Source: Chloroflexota bacterium (GTDB lineage: Bacteria > Chloroflexota > UBA6077 > FW602-bin22). From it: 64,000 bases of DNA. The notes beneath the pieces are model-generated. The model saw nothing but the letters and a program-made list of their open reading frames with translations, was not told where the DNA came from and made no database searches. Both the position numbers and the translations under genes were made by a program. How positions within the stretch are numbered: the stretch's first letter is position 1; each line of letters begins with the position of its first letter. The stretch is taken from contig SCUE01000007.1 of NCBI GenBank assembly GCA_004297775.1, positions 62,001 through 126,000 on the forward strand, read 5' to 3'. Of this stretch, positions 9,208 to 17,600 are shown in pieces.

Positions 9208-9210
9208 GGG

Positions 9211-9480
9211 TTAGCGGCTGAAAGCGGCGATGCTCGTGAAAACGGAGGCTGTGTATCCGCCGAAGACCTGAAGCATCCACGGGCCCAGCACGATCAGCAC
9301 CAACACCATCGCGGCGATCTTCGGTACGAACGTCAGCGTCATCTCATTGACCTGCGTGACGGCCTGGAAGATCGAGACCAGGAGCCCGACGACTAGACTG
9401 GCGAGGAGGAGCGGCCCAGCCATCAGCAGCATCATCAGGATCGCCTGCTGACCGACGGCGATGATTCCCTCCTGAGTCAT
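9211..9480 (-). CDS. fliQ: Flagellar export gate protein FliQ
   Basis: 89 residues from ATG 9480, the standard FliQ length. The start overlaps the fliP stop as ATGA, and this decides it over an upstream in-frame ATG that would add 14 residues copied from fliP in another frame. Two hydrophobic hairpin helices (about 15-37 and 52-75) flank the conserved QAVTQVNEMTLTFVPK segment. It packs around FliP in the export gate. Start of the mature family pattern: MTQEGIIAVGQQAI. Confidence 0.95.
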   Translation of the reverse strand: MTQEGIIAVGQQAILMMLLMAGPLLLASLVVGLLVSIFQAVTQVNEMTLTFVPKIAAMVLVLIVLGPWMLQVFGGYTASVFTSIAAFSR

Positions 9481-10250
9481 GCGCCGAAGCTCTGCACGAG
9501 CGATCGCACGATCAAATGCCAACCATCGACCATGACGAACAGAAGCAGCTTGAACGGCAAGGAAATCATCACCGGCGGCAGCATCATCATTCCCATCGAC
9601 ATCAGGGCACTCGAAACAACGATGTCGATGATGAGAAACGGTACGAAAACGAGAAACCCCATCTGAAACGCAGTCTTCAGTTCGCTAATGACGAACGAAG
9701 GAACAACCACATAGGTTGGGATGTCCTCGGCCGTCCGCGGTCGCTCGATTTTTGCGAGGCTCACGAAAAGCGAAAGGTCCTTCTCTCGCGTCTGCTTGAG
9801 CATGAACTCGCGCAAAGGCCCAACGGCGCGATCGAGTGCATCCGATTGCCGTATTTCCCCAGCCACATATGGCTGGATCGCGGTCGCGTTGATCTGGTTC
9901 CACGTCGGCGCCATCACGAAGAACGTGATGAAGATCGAGAGACCGACCAGAACCTGATTCGGGGGCAATTGCGGTACGCCGATTGCGTTGCGAATGAGGC
10001 TGAGCACAATCACGGTGCGCGTGAAAGAGGTCAGCATGATGAGCAACGACGGCGCAAGACTCAGGATCGTGAGCAAGACCAGGATTTGGATGCCGCTCGA
10101 CACATCCTGCGGTGACTGTGACTGCTCGAGCGCGAACGCGAACCGGGGAACCGGCACGCCAGGACCGCCCGCCGTCGGCGCCATTGGGGCGCAGGAAACG
10201 AGTAGTCCAGCCAGTCCGGTCAGGCCGAGGACGCGACGTGACGCTCTCAC
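9477..10250 (-). CDS. fliP: Flagellar export gate protein FliP with lipobox-like leader
   Basis: 257 residues. The core has the FliP signatures (LLTILSLAPSLLIMLTSFTR, LKTAFQMGFLVFVPFLIIDI, MMLPPVMISLPFKLLLFVMVDGW). FliP forms the pentameric core of the export gate. The N-terminus is a cleavable-type leader, but it reads LLVSCAP at about 16-22. That fits a lipobox with a +1 cysteine, whereas the usual FliP leader is cut by signal peptidase I. The gene overlaps fliO (upstream) and fliQ (downstream) by 4 bp each. Confidence 0.96.
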   Translation of the reverse strand: MRASRRVLGLTGLAGLLVSCAPMAPTAGGPGVPVPRFAFALEQSQSPQDVSSGIQILVLLTILSLAPSLLIMLTSFTRTVIVLSLIRNAIGVPQLPPNQVLVGLSIFITFFVMAPTWNQINATAIQPYVAGEIRQSDALDRAVGPLREFMLKQTREKDLSLFVSLAKIERPRTAEDIPTYVVVPSFVISELKTAFQMGFLVFVPFLIIDIVVSSALMSMGMMMLPPVMISLPFKLLLFVMVDGWHLIVRSLVQSFGA

Positions 10251-10816
10251 GAAGACTCACCAGGCTGAGTTCGACGGAATTGCGCCGCGAGTGCCCGAAG
10301 TTCGCCGATCTTGTCCTGAATGAACGTCGGCGAGTTCTCGGTGAACGAGCGTAATTGATCGGCGAAGTCGGGTGGTTCAGTCGCTGGTGGCGCCAGGCGC
10401 AATGCTTCGACGTCAGCCGGATCGCTGATCTCCCCGAGCGTCGCCAGACTACTTGATGTCGCGCCCACGACCAGAACTCTCTGCGCGACCGACAGCAGGT
10501 AGATGTTTCGTCCCGGTCCCAGAGCGACGGAGTCGAGGACGTTGATCCGACCCAATCCGGCGCCACCGCCAGCGCGCGCGCGCGCGCGTGGACCGGCGAC
10601 GTAACGACGAAGCGCCCACATCGTGAGGTAGATCAAGCCGATGACGAGACCGAGCTTGATGACGAGATCGAAAGTCAGGGCCCACCACGGCTGGCTGGCG
10701 GGAACGGAGGTGATTTCCGCGTAGTCGCGCACGAAGAAGCCACCGCTACCGTCGCCGGTCTGCGCATAGACCGAGACCGGCAGAAGCGCGATGATGACAC
10801 CAACAACACGCCGCAT
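10247..10816 (-). CDS. fliO: Flagellar export assembly protein FliO
   Basis: 189 residues: signal peptide (about 1-18), a short exported segment, one membrane helix (about 48-68), then a cytoplasmic domain with the FliO pattern RINVLDSVALGPGRNIYLLSVAQRVLVVGAT. FliO helps assemble the FliP ring. The juxtamembrane stretch RARARAGGG is encoded by an alternating CG run. It overlaps fliP by 4 bp. It is the first gene after an 80-bp gap, the largest inside the operon, which contains a hairpin. Confidence 0.88.
   Translation of the reverse strand: MRRVVGVIIALLPVSVYAQTGDGSGGFFVRDYAEITSVPASQPWWALTFDLVIKLGLVIGLIYLTMWALRRYVAGPRARARAGGGAGLGRINVLDSVALGPGRNIYLLSVAQRVLVVGATSSSLATLGEISDPADVEALRLAPPATEPPDFADQLRSFTENSPTFIQDKIGELRALAAQFRRTQPGESS
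10572..10588. repeat. Alternating (GC)n run inside fliO
   Basis: Seventeen bases of strict G/C alternation code the Arg-Ala repeat just after the FliO membrane helix. Such runs are prone to slippage. Confidence 0.9.
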
Positions 10817-10828
10817 GGTGCCCGAAGG

Positions 10829-10846
10829 CTACGGACGTCTCCGTAG
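10829..10846. promoter_or_regulatory. Small intercistronic hairpin between fliY/N and fliO
   Basis: A perfect 7-bp inverted repeat (CTACGGA / TCCGTAG) with a 4-base loop lies in the 80-bp gap between the fliY/N stop and the fliO start. There is no T-run, so it is not a standard terminator. It could be an mRNA processing or attenuation site. The rest of the gap shows nothing recognisable. Confidence 0.4.
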
Positions 10847-10897
10847 GGCGGACATCAGGGATGTACCTACGGGCAGAATCCCGCTTCCCCGATATGT

Positions 10898-11974
10898 CTA
10901 GCGGAGGCTGGCGACCCGGCGCGCGGGCGAGATGATATCGACAACTCGAACGCCGAAGTTCTCGTCGACGACCACGACTTCGCCGCGTGCGATCGGCTTT
11001 TCGTTGACCAGGATGTCGACCGGCTCACCGGCCAACTTGTCGAGTTCGATGACGAAACCCGGACCAAGGTCGAGAACCTCCTTGAGCGTCATAATCGTCT
11101 TTCCGAGTTGAACCGAAATCTTCAGGTTGACGTCGAGAATGAGGTCGAGGTTCGACCCAGCCTCGCCATCGGCAGTTTCGACAAATTGTTGGAACTGAAC
11201 GGGGCGAATATCGGCGCCGTCGCGCACTGAGGAAGCCGAAGCGCCAGGCATATCACTCATCATTGTTTGACCTCCAGATCGCGACCGCGGTGATTGGGCG
11301 GAAAATGGATCGGCCGGCGAATCGAGTGGGCCGGTCGGTACGCGGCCGGCCTGTGCGCGCGGCATCGCCGCCCCGCTAACCGGGTTGCCACCGAGCATGC
11401 GCACGGCGTCCGATCCGACGATCACCGTGGCCGAAACGCGAGCGGCGTCAAGGACGAAGGTGAAATCGACGCGAAGTAGCGTATCGTCCGCCGGTAGGAG
11501 CAGCTTGGCGGCATCCGCCGGTAGAGCCACACCGCTCATCGCGGTCGGACCGAAGCTGACATCGTGTGCCGCGAGGTGCGTATTGAGGATCTCGATCAGG
11601 CTATCGGCGACGCTCTGGATTCGCTGGGCCGCGTCAGGCGGCGCCGAAAGGTCAGCCTCGGCATCGAACTCGAGGGCGGCCGCCGCCTCATCACGGTCGA
11701 CCAGAAGGGCGCACGACGCAACGTCACCGGCACCGGTCTGGAGGCTTGATTCGAGCAAGATGAAACGCCCGGACATCGATGCTTCGATCTCAATCCCCGG
11801 CGCGGTCGACCTCGTGAGGTCTGCGATCTCGACGTCTCGCTGAAGGAACGCCTGGAGCAGTGTGAGCGCATTGTCACGCCCGTCGATCGCGAACGGCGCA
11901 GCAGCAGCGACCTCGTCCGCGCTCGGACCGGTATCGCCACCCAGGGAAAACGGATCGCTAACGGGGTTCCGCAC
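10898..11974 (-). CDS. fliY: Flagellar motor switch protein FliY/FliN
   Basis: 358 residues from GTG 11974, which has GAGGA about 5 nt upstream inside the end of fliM (17-bp overlap). The final 80 residues are a clear FliN/SpoA domain (LDLILDVNLKISVQLGKT, VDILVNEKPIARGEVVVVDE). The longer N-terminal part (about 20-220) has the CheC-like alternating pattern of FliY. A Pro/Ser linker joins the two. In FliY the CheC part dephosphorylates CheY-P; I did not identify both catalytic E..N motifs with certainty. It forms the lower C-ring with FliM. Confidence 0.88.
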   Translation of the reverse strand: MRNPVSDPFSLGGDTGPSADEVAAAAPFAIDGRDNALTLLQAFLQRDVEIADLTRSTAPGIEIEASMSGRFILLESSLQTGAGDVASCALLVDRDEAAAALEFDAEADLSAPPDAAQRIQSVADSLIEILNTHLAAHDVSFGPTAMSGVALPADAAKLLLPADDTLLRVDFTFVLDAARVSATVIVGSDAVRMLGGNPVSGAAMPRAQAGRVPTGPLDSPADPFSAQSPRSRSGGQTMMSDMPGASASSVRDGADIRPVQFQQFVETADGEAGSNLDLILDVNLKISVQLGKTIMTLKEVLDLGPGFVIELDKLAGEPVDILVNEKPIARGEVVVVDENFGVRVVDIISPARRVASLR

Positions 11975-12974
11975 CGATTTCCTCCTCAACGTCAAGGGGA
12001 ATCGCAGCCGTGATGCGCAATGCATTATGCCGACCGAGGACCCCGGGTCGGGCCAGGAACTTCGTCATTCCAGCGACCAGGACCTCGATCTCGTCCTTCG
12101 ACCGACGTTCGAGCGGAATGATGTCGCCGACGCGCATCGTCAACAGGTCCTCGATTGTGACATCCGTCTCGCCAAGCTTTCCGACCACCGGAACGGTGAC
12201 CCGATCGAGGTTCTTGCGGAGATCGTAGGACTGCCCCGAGGAAAGGATGCGCCGAGATCCGGCATAGAAAGCCTGGGCCGTCACCTGGGACATCACCGGT
12301 TCGAGGACGCTCTCAGGAATACATATACGCATGGTTCCCGCACCGTCGAGGATCCGCACCTCGAATGTGATGGTCAGAACGGTCTCGGAGCTGAGCGCGA
12401 TCTGCATGAATTGCGGGGTGAAGGCGACATCGCCGAGGCGCGGTTGGAGTGCCGCGATGTTCGCCCAGGATTCCTTCAGCGCGCTGAGAACCTCCCACAC
12501 GACGGTTTCGAGCAGCGTCTGTTCGACGTCGGTCAACTCGCGACCGCGGCTCAGACCCTTGCCAAGCCCGCCGAGGAGACGATCGACGATGATGAAAACA
12601 ATATTCGTGTGAAGCTCGAGCGCAGCCCGACCGGGGAGTGGATCCATTGAAATGGGATACAGGACGGCCGGGTTCGGCACCTGGCGGACGTACTCGTCGT
12701 ACACGCCCTGCACGACTTCGAGCAGGTTGATCTGAACGACCGTGCGCAGGTACGCCGAGAGAGCGGTCTGCAAGCGCCGTGCGAACGTCTCGTGGAGGAA
12801 CTCGAGCGTGCGGATTTGATCGCGAGAGAACTTGGACGGGTGTCGAAAGTCATAGGTCTTGACCGGTTTGCCGACCCGAACCGAATCGCCGCCGGCGGCC
12901 GAGGTGGCGGGCTCATCGACGGGGAGAGCCGAGAGAAGCGCGTCGATCTCGCGCTGCGAAAGAATGCTGGGCAC
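11958..12974 (-). CDS. fliM: Flagellar motor switch protein FliM
   Basis: 338 residues. The N-terminal CheY-P-binding peptide is present (ILSQREIDALLSAL), followed by the CheC-like middle domain (about 45-230) and a C-terminal SpoA domain (about 255-330). FliM connects FliG to FliN and controls rotation direction. It lies 2 bp after fliL and overlaps the fliY/N start. fliG is not in this window, so the MS-ring/switch genes must be encoded elsewhere. Confidence 0.96.
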   Translation of the reverse strand: MPSILSQREIDALLSALPVDEPATSAAGGDSVRVGKPVKTYDFRHPSKFSRDQIRTLEFLHETFARRLQTALSAYLRTVVQINLLEVVQGVYDEYVRQVPNPAVLYPISMDPLPGRAALELHTNIVFIIVDRLLGGLGKGLSRGRELTDVEQTLLETVVWEVLSALKESWANIAALQPRLGDVAFTPQFMQIALSSETVLTITFEVRILDGAGTMRICIPESVLEPVMSQVTAQAFYAGSRRILSSGQSYDLRKNLDRVTVPVVGKLGETDVTIEDLLTMRVGDIIPLERRSKDEIEVLVAGMTKFLARPGVLGRHNALRITAAIPLDVEEEIGAEPR

Positions 12975-12976
12975 GG

Positions 12977-13603
12977 CTACTGGACCACGAACTCGGTGAA
13001 ATAGACATTCGTGACGTGCTCCGAGTCGCCGAGCAATCGCTGCACGCGGTCTTTGATCTCCTTCTTGGCCTGATCTTTGCCCTCAGCCGATGCAAGGTCA
13101 GCGTACGTCTTCGACGAAAGCACCGTCGTAACCGCGTCCTCGATCGCGGGAATGTACTTCTTGATCGCGGCCAAGAAATCCTTGTCCGGGTCCTTTGACG
13201 CGCCGCCAGTGACAGGTTGGAGCGGTCGATCGCGGCCTGGCTCGAACGAGACGAGGTCGTTGGCGAGCGGCGCGCTTGCCTTCTCCTCTGTATGGGCCTC
13301 GAACTCAATGGCGACGGTGAAACGGAGGTACCGTCGCCCGCCTGGATCGGCGAGATTGACGATCTTGTCCTTCATGACGTACGTCGGGCCGAACTTACGC
13401 AAGTCGGAGGTCGCCTTGTCAGCGGCTGGTTTCAAGGTCTTGGTCGCCGAACCCTTCCCTGGCGCGGCCGCCTCAGTCGGCACGGATGCCCCGCCGACGC
13501 CCATCACGACGAAAAGCACGATTGCGACCAGACCGATGAGGCCGCCGATCACGCCGCCGAGAACGATTTTGTTGCCGGTGATCTTCGCGATCAATCCACC
13601 CAT
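12977..13603 (-). CDS. fliL: Stator-associated protein FliL
   Basis: 208 residues: a short cytoplasmic N-terminus, one membrane helix (about 13-37), a charged linker, and a periplasmic/extracytoplasmic stomatin-like domain (YLRFTVAIEFEAH, then a C-terminal TNVYFTEFVVQ). FliL surrounds and stabilises the stator. The order motA-motB-fliL-fliM fits this. The linker is longer than in enteric FliL. Confidence 0.92.
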   Translation of the reverse strand: MGGLIAKITGNKIVLGGVIGGLIGLVAIVLFVVMGVGGASVPTEAAAPGKGSATKTLKPAADKATSDLRKFGPTYVMKDKIVNLADPGGRRYLRFTVAIEFEAHTEEKASAPLANDLVSFEPGRDRPLQPVTGGASKDPDKDFLAAIKKYIPAIEDAVTTVLSSKTYADLASAEGKDQAKKEIKDRVQRLLGDSEHVTNVYFTEFVVQ

Positions 13604-13618
13604 GTCTGTACTCCAGTC

Positions 13619-14614
13619 CTACGGCTTCTGCGCGACCGTCGCCGGTTTGGGAGCCGGGGGCGCGTAGGTCGGTTGCGTCGCGGCGCCGCCGCTCGCCGCG
13701 GCCGGGGCTGGTTTCGTCGGCGCAACCGTCGCGGCCTCGTCGATCGCGGCCTGAGTTTGTCCGGCCGCGGTGTGCGGCGCCATCAGTATGATCTCGACTC
13801 GCCGATTCGTCGCGCGGTTCTCGCGGGAATTGTTCGGCACGATTGGGCGGAACTCGGCGTATCCGGCGATTTCGAATCGATCAGCCGGCAGGCCGACCGT
13901 TTCGGTCATGAAACGCAGCACCGCCCCGGCGCGACCGGTCGACAGCTCCCAGTTTGACGGGAACGTCGCGGTCGAGATCGGAATGTTGTCGGTGTGCCCT
14001 TCGATGCGGACCTTTCCGGTAGTGGTGTCCAGGAGAGTGGCGAGTCGCGCCAGCACGTCGATCCCCTGTTCGCGAATCTCCGCTTTACCGGGATCGAACA
14101 ACAGGCTCCCGGAAAGAGTTATGACAAGCCCTTCCTTCTTGCTGCCGATGCTGACTTGATCCTGCAATCCCATCTGGGCGACCAGTTCGCCGGCCGTCTC
14201 GGCGACGCGAGCGAATGGCGAGATTTGAACTTGGCCCATCCGGCCGCCTTTGCCAATCAGTTGACCGGTGCCCTGTTGACCGAGCATCGCGCCCGTGTTG
14301 AAGGCGCGTTGAAACGCGATCGCCAGTTCGGAGAACTTGGCAGGGTCCTGGGACGCGGACGCCCAGAGAATGAGGAAAAACCCGAACATGAGCGTGACGA
14401 AGTCGGCATAGCTGACCAGCCAGCGACCGCCACTACCGCCGCCGTGCCCGGCCAGCGCGTCGAAATCGCGCTTGACCGTACGAAGGTCGCAGCCGAGTTC
14501 CCGTGCGATGTCGCGCGGTTTCGAGTGTGGTCGCACCTTGAGAATCTTGGAGATGCGTCGCCGACGCTCAGCGGACGTGTACGACCGGGTTTCGCGGACA
14601 ATCTCCTCTGACAT
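13619..14614 (-). CDS. motB: Stator protein MotB with N-terminal helix-turn-helix
   Basis: 331 residues. About 15-55 read as a winged-helix/HTH_11-like segment (AERRRRISKILKVRPHSKP, DIARELGCDLRTVKRDFDAL), followed by a Gly-rich hinge (57-63). The single MotB membrane helix then carries the proton-binding Asp at 71 (SYADFVTLMFGFF). The plug and OmpA-like peptidoglycan-binding domain (about 150-275, GHTDNIP...NRRVEI) and a Pro/Ala-rich tail follow. Between the GTG codon at residue 27 and the membrane helix there is no ATG, GTG or TTG in frame, so the helix cannot be translated without most of the HTH. It follows motA by 16 bp. Confidence 0.95.
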   Translation of the reverse strand: MSEEIVRETRSYTSAERRRRISKILKVRPHSKPRDIARELGCDLRTVKRDFDALAGHGGGSGGRWLVSYADFVTLMFGFFLILWASASQDPAKFSELAIAFQRAFNTGAMLGQQGTGQLIGKGGRMGQVQISPFARVAETAGELVAQMGLQDQVSIGSKKEGLVITLSGSLLFDPGKAEIREQGIDVLARLATLLDTTTGKVRIEGHTDNIPISTATFPSNWELSTGRAGAVLRFMTETVGLPADRFEIAGYAEFRPIVPNNSRENRATNRRVEIILMAPHTAAGQTQAAIDEAATVAPTKPAPAAASGGAATQPTYAPPAPKPATVAQKP

Positions 14615-14630
14615 CGATCTCGCCTGTGTT

Positions 14631-15473
14631 CTAGGCGGCTTGCTGCCCGGCTGGGCCGCTCTCGGAGCGCTGTCGCGCCGCTTCCCGCTGGGCTGGAATG
14701 ATGAATCCCTCGAGCTTCTCGAACACGAGACGCGGATTATCGCCCGCCTGCACCGCCAGGATGCCCTCGACCATCATGTTGCGCATCGCGACTTCGTGGT
14801 GCGTGTTCTCCTTCATCTTCTCCGCAAGCGGAAGGAAGATCAGGTTGGCGGTCGCGAGGCCGAGGAACGTCGCGATGAACGCGGCCGAGATGCTTTGAGC
14901 CAGGACTTCCTGGCCGGCGGAAGGGTCAAGATGCGCCAGAACCGCGATCAGTGAGGACACCGTACCGATGATGCCAAACGTGGGCGCAAATCCGCCCGCT
15001 TGGGTCAGGAACGTCTGAGGGATGTTGTGACGCCGCTCCATCTCCTGGATGTCGATCTCGAGGATCTGGCGAATCACCTCGGGGTCGGTGCCGTCGACGA
15101 CCTGCCGCATCCCCTTCTTCATGAACTCGTTGTGAATCGCCGCCTCCTCCTCTTCGAGTGAGAGGAGACCTTCGCGTCGCGCCTTCTCCGATAGTCGGAC
15201 GAAGAGCAGCGCCAGATCGACCGGAGCCTCGTGGTGGCCCGGCATGAGTGCCTTCAGGATCGCTTTCGGCATCCCGATCGCGCCCTCCAGCGGCGACGTG
15301 ACCGTCGTCGCCGCCATCGTTCCGCCAACGACGAGCATGTAGGCCGCCGCGACCGGACCGGAAGTCGGGACGTACCCGGCCAACGTTCCGAAGTCGCCTC
15401 CCCCTTCGACGACGATCGCCCCAATGACGAGCAAGACGGCGAGCGCGAGCCCGCCAATCGCAGCTAGATCCAC
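14631..15473 (-). CDS. motA: Stator protein MotA
   Basis: 280 residues with four membrane helices (about 4-24, 38-58, 158-180, 192-214). The large cytoplasmic loop between helices 2 and 3 carries charged residues that contact FliG (ARREGLLSLEEEEA). The helix 3-4 signature GGFAPTFGIIGTVSSLI is intact. MotA5MotB2 forms the ion channel that drives rotation. The gene lies 9 bp after flbD. The usual polar residues for a proton-type motor are present, but ion specificity cannot be decided by eye. Confidence 0.96.
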   Translation of the reverse strand: MDLAAIGGLALAVLLVIGAIVVEGGGDFGTLAGYVPTSGPVAAAYMLVVGGTMAATTVTSPLEGAIGMPKAILKALMPGHHEAPVDLALLFVRLSEKARREGLLSLEEEEAAIHNEFMKKGMRQVVDGTDPEVIRQILEIDIQEMERRHNIPQTFLTQAGGFAPTFGIIGTVSSLIAVLAHLDPSAGQEVLAQSISAAFIATFLGLATANLIFLPLAEKMKENTHHEVAMRNMMVEGILAVQAGDNPRLVFEKLEGFIIPAQREAARQRSESGPAGQQAA

Positions 15474-15482
15474 ACAGACTCC

Positions 15483-15689
15483 CTACCGATCGACCAGATG
15501 CGGACCGACCGCGAAAACCCGCCGGCGATAGGCGACGACATCGTCGATTATCTCTCGGGCCGACTCGCGAACCACAAATTTCCTCTGCGACGACAGTGTC
15601 AACACCGTATCCGGATTGGCCTCGATCGTCTCGATCTGATCCGAATTCAGGTAAAACTGCGACCCATCCAACCGATGAACCAGAATCAC
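15483..15689 (-). CDS. flbD: FlbD/SwrD-like small flagellar protein
   Basis: 68 residues, GTG start with GAGGAGG upstream. The FlbD pattern is complete (MILVHRLDGSQFYLNSDQIE, TIEANPDTVLTL, KFVVRES). FlbD/SwrD increases motor torque in Bacillus and sits next to motA-type genes in many flagellar operons. Here it is the first gene of the operon, and the guaB gene diverges from it. Confidence 0.93.
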   Translation of the reverse strand: MILVHRLDGSQFYLNSDQIETIEANPDTVLTLSSQRKFVVRESAREIIDDVVAYRRRVFAVGPHLVDR

Positions 15690-15806
15690 CCTTGCCTCCT
15701 CGGCTAATCTAGCCCGGAGCAGGCCGGCAACCCATAAGGGTTACGTATCAAAAAACCCGCCGGGGCTCCCCAACGATACAATTACGAAAAGCGGGGAGGA
15801 CGGACC
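15690..15806. promoter_or_regulatory. Divergent control region flbD / guaB
   Basis: 117 bp between two divergent units must hold both promoters. Visible elements are two short inverted repeats (GGCTA-ATC-TAGCC at 15702-15714 and AACCC-ATAA-GGGTT at 15729-15742), a TACAAT hexamer at 15777-15782 that could be a guaB -10 box, and the guaB ribosome site GGGGAGGA at 15793-15800. No good -35 match is evident, and no sigma-28 promoter is clear on the minus strand. Confidence 0.5.
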
Positions 15807-17297
15807 GTGATCGAGGAGCTTCGCGCGACGAAGTTCGGACTTCAGGGCCTGACATTCGACGACGTTCTGCTCTTGCCGAACTACTCGGCGGTCGCGCCGA
15901 AGGACGTCTCGACACAGACGCGGATCACGCGCGGGATCACGATTAACATCCCGATTGTATCTTCGCCGATGGATACGGTAACCGAGGCTCGGCTGGCGAT
16001 CGCACTCGCACGCGAAGGTGGCCTCGGAATCATCCATCGCAATCTATCAATCGAGGCTCAGGCCGATGAAGTCGACAAGGTCAAGCGTTCCGAGTCCGGG
16101 ATGATTGTGGAGCCAGTCACGCTGCGTCCGGATGAGCCGTTGACGCGCGCTCTGGATGTGATGGAGAAGTACCACATCTCCGGGGTCCCGATCACCGAGG
16201 AGAGTGGTCGCCTCGTCGGAATCCTGACGAATCGCGACATTCGGTTCTGTGACGACACATCGCGACGTGTCAGCGAGTTGATGACGCGCGAGAATCTCGT
16301 GACCGTGCCAGTCGGCACGACTCTCGAGGACGCACGTGCCGTCCTGCATCGTCACCGCATCGAAAAGCTTCCGGTCGTGGACGAGAACTTTCGCCTCCGA
16401 GGGCTCATCACGGTCAAGGACATCCAGAAGCGGCAGCGGTTCCCGGACGCGACCAAGGATGATCGCGGCCGGTTGCGCGTCGGCGCGGCTGTCGGCGTCG
16501 GTCGCGACAGCGAGGACCGTGTCGCGGCACTACTCGATGTTGAGGTCGACGTGATCGTCGTCGACACCGCGCACGGACACACTCAGCAGGTCATCGACAC
16601 GGTGCGCCGAATCAAGCGCGCCAGTTCGGTTCAGGTCATTGCCGGAAACGTGGCGAGCGCGGCCGGAGTCCTCGATCTGGCCGAGGCCGGCGCGGACGGA
16701 ATCCGAGTCGGGATTGGTCCGAGCGCAATCTGCACGACGCGCGTCGTCGCCGGCGCCGGAATGCCGCAACTCACGGCCGTGTTCGACTGCGCTCAGGCCG
16801 CCGAACGCGTCGATATTCCCGTCATCGCTGACGGCGGTATCCAATATTCCGGCGACATCTCGAAGGCAATCGGCGCTGGCGCGGACGCGGTTATGCTTGG
16901 ATCGCTGCTCGCCGGCGTGGATGAGAGCCCGGGCGAGCTGATCCTGTATCAAGGCGAGCGCTTCAAGGAATACCGGGGCATGGGCTCACTCGGCGCGATG
17001 AAGCAGCGCGGATATGCGCGCGACCGTTACCACCAGGAAGACGCGGATAACGACGCGAAGCTCGTTCCAGAAGGGATCGAGGGCCGTGTCAGTTACAAGG
17101 GACCAATCGCGAACCTGTTGTTCCAACTCATCGGGGGCCTGCGGTCAGGCATGGGCTACGTCGGCGCCGCGACAATTCTCGAGATGCGGCAGAAGTCCCG
17201 ATTTGTCCAGATTACGAGCGCCGGGCTCCGCGAAAGCCACCCGCACGACGTCCAGATCACGAAGGAAGCCCCGAACTACGGTATGAATATCCGCTAA
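15807..17297 (+). CDS. guaB: Inosine-5'-monophosphate dehydrogenase
   Basis: 496 residues, GTG start 6 nt after GGGGAGGA. It converts IMP to XMP with NAD, the first committed step of GMP synthesis. The TIM barrel is interrupted by a tandem CBS pair (about 95-215), which usually binds adenine nucleotides as an allosteric module. The catalytic loop GPSAICTTR places the active cysteine at 309. The flap and C-terminal segments ([20 protein letters not shown]) are complete. It is unrelated in function to the divergent flagellar operon. Confidence 0.97.
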   Translation: MIEELRATKFGLQGLTFDDVLLLPNYSAVAPKDVSTQTRITRGITINIPIVSSPMDTVTEARLAIALAREGGLGIIHRNLSIEAQADEVDKVKRSESGMIVEPVTLRPDEPLTRALDVMEKYHISGVPITEESGRLVGILTNRDIRFCDDTSRRVSELMTRENLVTVPVGTTLEDARAVLHRHRIEKLPVVDENFRLRGLITVKDIQKRQRFPDATKDDRGRLRVGAAVGVGRDSEDRVAALLDVEVDVIVVDTAHGHTQQVIDTVRRIKRASSVQVIAGNVASAAGVLDLAEAGADGIRVGIGPSAICTTRVVAGAGMPQLTAVFDCAQAAERVDIPVIADGGIQYSGDISKAIGAGADAVMLGSLLAGVDESPGELILYQGERFKEYRGMGSLGAMKQRGYARDRYHQEDADNDAKLVPEGIEGRVSYKGPIANLLFQLIGGLRSGMGYVGAATILEMRQKSRFVQITSAGLRESHPHDVQITKEAPNYGMNIR

Positions 17298-17322
17298 CGG
17301 ACACTCACACGCACGTCAGTTC

Positions 17323-17565
17323 CTAGACGTCCGCCTTGGGTCCCTTGCCGGGGACCTCGGGCAGGAGACAATCCTGGCCCGGAACCAGTTCGTCGCCGTC
17401 GATGCGCCACTTGTTCTTCTCGTAGATACGCACCCAGACGGTCTCGTCCTCGTAGTATTTGCGCGCGAGCGATCGCAACGTGTCGCGCGGCCCGACTTTG
17501 ATCGTGACTCCGCCACTCGACGGCTCTTCAACCTTCTTCTTCTTGAACATATCAAGGATTCCCAC
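17323..17565 (-). CDS. Small cytoplasmic LysM-like protein
   Basis: 80 residues from GTG 17565, chosen because GGAGG lies 6 nt upstream; an internal ATG at 17550 lacks such a site. After a basic head (MFKKKKVEEP) comes one LysM-like module (IKVGPRDTLRSLARKYY, YEKNKW...DELVPGQDCLLPE). There is no signal peptide, which is odd for a peptidoglycan-binding fold. Its gene ends against guaB (convergent) and begins close after the transpeptidase gene on the same strand, so the two may be co-transcribed. Confidence 0.75.
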   Translation of the reverse strand: MGILDMFKKKKVEEPSSGGVTIKVGPRDTLRSLARKYYEDETVWVRIYEKNKWRIDGDELVPGQDCLLPEVPGKGPKADV

Positions 17566-17600
17566 GTATTGCCTCCGCCAACGAGTAGCGCCAGTATACG

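Noticed and set aside
15690-15806. Sigma-28 or sigma-54 promoter for the flagellar operon
   Set aside because: No TAAA...GCCGATAA or GG...TGC match at the right spacing could be defended.
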